From Akkermansia sp. (GTDB lineage Bacteria; Verrucomicrobiota; Verrucomicrobiia; Verrucomicrobiales; Akkermansiaceae), in the NCBI GenBank assembly GCA_017471985.1, contig JAFURE010000031.1:1-64000 (forward strand): a stretch of 64,000 bases of DNA. The letters are read 5' to 3'. The translations under genes and the position numbers were made by a program. Each line of letters begins with the position of its first letter. Position 1 is the first letter of the stretch. This document shows, piece after piece, positions 62,720 to 64,000 of the stretch. The notes under the pieces were generated by a model. The model worked only from the letters and a program-made list of their open reading frames with translations. It did no database searches and was not told where the DNA came from.

Positions 62720-63589
62720 TTAGTTGTGTTTCTTAAAAAGTGTCCAGGGCATGATGATAGCATGCACGGTATTGGCGAATGCTGTACAGCAGGCACGGAA
62801 TACCCACACAAACGGGCGCATGACCTTATATACACTGTTGTACTTATCGTAGCAGATACTCAGAGCGAGAATGGCGGCAATAATGCCGAACTTGGGCCCC
62901 ACTGCCATGTGCCAGTGAATCCCCCACACGCTCTCCAGCACCAGGGAAAGCGTCATCACAAACCCTACAAAACCTACCAGCACGAAGGCAACGCTACCCA
63001 GCACCGGATAGTGCTTGATGATGCCGATGCACCAACCGGCCACAATTCGAAGGGCTGCAATACCAATGAACACACCCATACAGACCACCCAGATATGCAG
63101 CTCCACAGGAATACCCTGAGAACCTGCCACAACACCTACTGCTGCCACTACATTATCAAGGGAAAGCGATAAGTCCATCAGCTCAATGCTGCATATCGTG
63201 GCAAAAAGGCTCTTACCGACAAAATTCGCTGCATGCCCGGTAGCATTCTCCACCTTCTTCACGTACTTGAAGCGCAGGTGGTCACAGGCCAGATAAATCA
63301 GGTATACGGCACCAAACCATTTCACCCACACATTATCCATGAGCCAGGATACAAGAGCCAATGCTATACCACGGAACACATAAGCACCCACCAGCCCCCA
63401 GCGCAGAGCCTTCTTCTGCTGATCCTCGGGCAAGTGAGAAGCCATTGCGGCAATACCGAGAGCATTGTCCACGGAGAGAAGCCCCTCAATCAGCACCAAT
63501 ATACCGATAACCATGCCTGCATCCATCAGGAATGCAGACCAATTCTGAGAAATAAGCTCAAAGGCAGTCTGTAAATTTGCAATAGGCAT
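62720..63589 (-). CDS. TerC-family integral membrane protein
   Basis: 289 aa, about seven membrane helices. Conserved acidic TerC motifs: LIEGLLSVDNALGIAAM and ELMDLSLSLDNVVAAVGV. TerC/Alx proteins export Mn2+ or help metalate secreted proteins. No yybP-ykoY riboswitch-like structure could be recognised upstream, and the promoter spacing leaves no room for one. Confidence 0.9.
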   Translation of the reverse strand: MPIANLQTAFELISQNWSAFLMDAGMVIGILVLIEGLLSVDNALGIAAMASHLPEDQQKKALRWGLVGAYVFRGIALALVSWLMDNVWVKWFGAVYLIYLACDHLRFKYVKKVENATGHAANFVGKSLFATICSIELMDLSLSLDNVVAAVGVVAGSQGIPVELHIWVVCMGVFIGIAALRIVAGWCIGIIKHYPVLGSVAFVLVGFVGFVMTLSLVLESVWGIHWHMAVGPKFGIIAAILALSICYDKYNSVYKVMRPFVWVFRACCTAFANTVHAIIMPWTLFKKHN

Positions 63590-63595
63590 GTGCCG

Positions 63596-63624
63596 AGCCT
63601 ACCACATTCCCTCTTGAATTGCAA
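63596..63624 (-). promoter_or_regulatory. promoter of terC-mrp, leaderless spacing
   Basis: On the minus strand TTGCAA (63624-63619), 17-nt spacer, TAGGCT (63601-63596), then 6 nt to the ATG at 63589. Confidence 0.5.
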
Positions 63625-63666
63625 GCTTAACATCCGGTTATGCACACGATAATTTGTATTTCCCGC

Positions 63667-63695
63667 TTGCATGCAGCCCGTCTGTGTTCTATAAT
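63667..63695 (+). promoter_or_regulatory. promoter of the final gene, near-leaderless
   Basis: TTGCAT (63667-63672), 17-nt spacer, perfect TATAAT (63690-63695), then 10 nt to ATG 63706. The -10 box overlaps the in-frame ATG at 63694, which makes 63706 the likelier start. Confidence 0.7.
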
Positions 63696-63705
63696 GGCCA
63701 ATGTC

Positions 63706-64000
63706 ATGAAACGTATTCTCGTCACAGGCGGCACCGGCTTTATCGGCGCCAATCTCTGCCGCAGGCTTATTGAAGAGGGGCACCGTGTTATCTGCCTCGA
63801 CAACAACTATACCGGTTCGCTTTCCAATGTGGAGGAGCTGATTCCCCACCCCAATTTTACTTTTGTAGAGCACGATGTCATTGAACCCTGGGATTGTGAC
63901 GAAGAGCTTGACCGCATCTACAACCTCGCCTGCCCGGCATCGCCCCCTTTCTATCAGGGTGCCCGCTCCATCTTTACGACTAAAACCTGTGTACTCGGAG
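63706..64000 (+). CDS. NAD-dependent sugar epimerase/UDP-glucuronate decarboxylase (3' truncated by window)
   Basis: First 98 codons only; the gene continues past the window. The N terminus MKRILVTGGTGFIGANLCRR is the NAD-binding GxxGxxG of extended short-chain dehydrogenases. The segment DNNYTGSLSNVEEL and especially IYNLACPASPPFYQ with the following TTKT match UDP-glucuronic acid decarboxylase (UXS), which makes UDP-xylose for surface glycans. The rest of the active site (YxxxK) lies outside the window, so the call is provisional. Confidence 0.8.
   Translation, partial: MKRILVTGGTGFIGANLCRRLIEEGHRVICLDNNYTGSLSNVEELIPHPNFTFVEHDVIEPWDCDEELDRIYNLACPASPPFYQGARSIFTTKTCVLG

Noticed and set aside
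63590-63705. Manganese (yybP-ykoY) riboswitch upstream of terC
   Set aside because: The predicted promoter leaves no leader long enough and no conserved loops were recognised.
1-64000. CRISPR array, tRNA, rRNA or insertion sequence
   Set aside because: No regularly spaced direct repeats, cloverleaf sequences or transposase-like frames were found by reading the intergenic regions; a tRNAscan or ISfinder run could still reveal a diverged copy.

Overview
The window looks like a chromosomal segment from a Verrucomicrobiota bacterium, most likely Akkermansia-like. The evidence is a PEP-CTERM sorting tail ending in a hydrophobic stretch and an Arg/Lys cluster (position 3,530), a trio of prepilin-like genes resembling the 'Verru_Chthon' cassette, and generally GC-rich housekeeping genes. 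No rRNA, tRNA, CRISPR array, transposase or phage structural gene was seen.

Layout. 0.1-3.5 kb: a large secreted PEP-CTERM esterase-like protein. 3.8-9.0 kb: a transmembrane Ser/Thr kinase with two unknown downstream genes. 9.0-16.3 kb: a ROK-like sugar kinase, then a probable six-gene minus-strand operon (three pseudopilins, lipoate ligase-like protein, Nudix-PPK2 fusion, asnS). 16.4-23.0 kb, plus strand: uppP, lepB, a squalene/phytoene synthase, a lipoprotein, parB and an M28 lipoprotein. 23.0-25.1 kb: ptsH-ptsI. 25.1-32.9 kb: an exbB-exbD-TPR-GT51-IMPase-rsmB cluster. 32.9-36.9 kb: glgB-GYF/DUF4190-ankyrin-VanX-like operon. 37.1-41.2 kb: reverse rubrerythrin, a tail-anchored ankyrin protein, a Sel1 lipoprotein and malic enzyme.

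41.3-51.6 kb is an AT-rich five-gene minus-strand operon unlike its surroundings: a membrane coiled-coil protein, a membrane-anchored coiled-coil McrB-like AAA+ ATPase, a DUF2357/McrC-like protein, a degenerate Hsp70-like protein, and an SF1 helicase with a C-terminal Vsr/DUF559-like nuclease. It has its own promoter and a divergent neighbour encoding only an FtsK gamma domain. This is the best candidate for an undescribed, probably anti-invader, system. Its nearest described relatives known to me are McrBC and the coiled-coil McrBC derivatives called CoCoNuTs.

51.7-64 kb returns to housekeeping content: DciA-like protein, ferredoxin, lnt, a hairpin-rich intergenic stretch with a 30-bp inverted repeat, a unit with umuC, gatB and a secreted protein, trpB, mrp, terC, and the start of a UDP-glucuronate decarboxylase-like gene cut by the window edge.

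A recurring regulatory theme is that clear sigma70-like promoters place the -10 hexamer only 6-13 nt before the start codon (uppP, lepB, parB, exbB, glgB, the ankyrin gene, the defence operon, the FtsK gamma gene, terC, the secreted protein at 60.2 kb and the last gene). Many transcripts here are therefore predicted to be leaderless or nearly so. This pattern also decided several start codons below. All calls come from reading motifs by eye; no database search was run.
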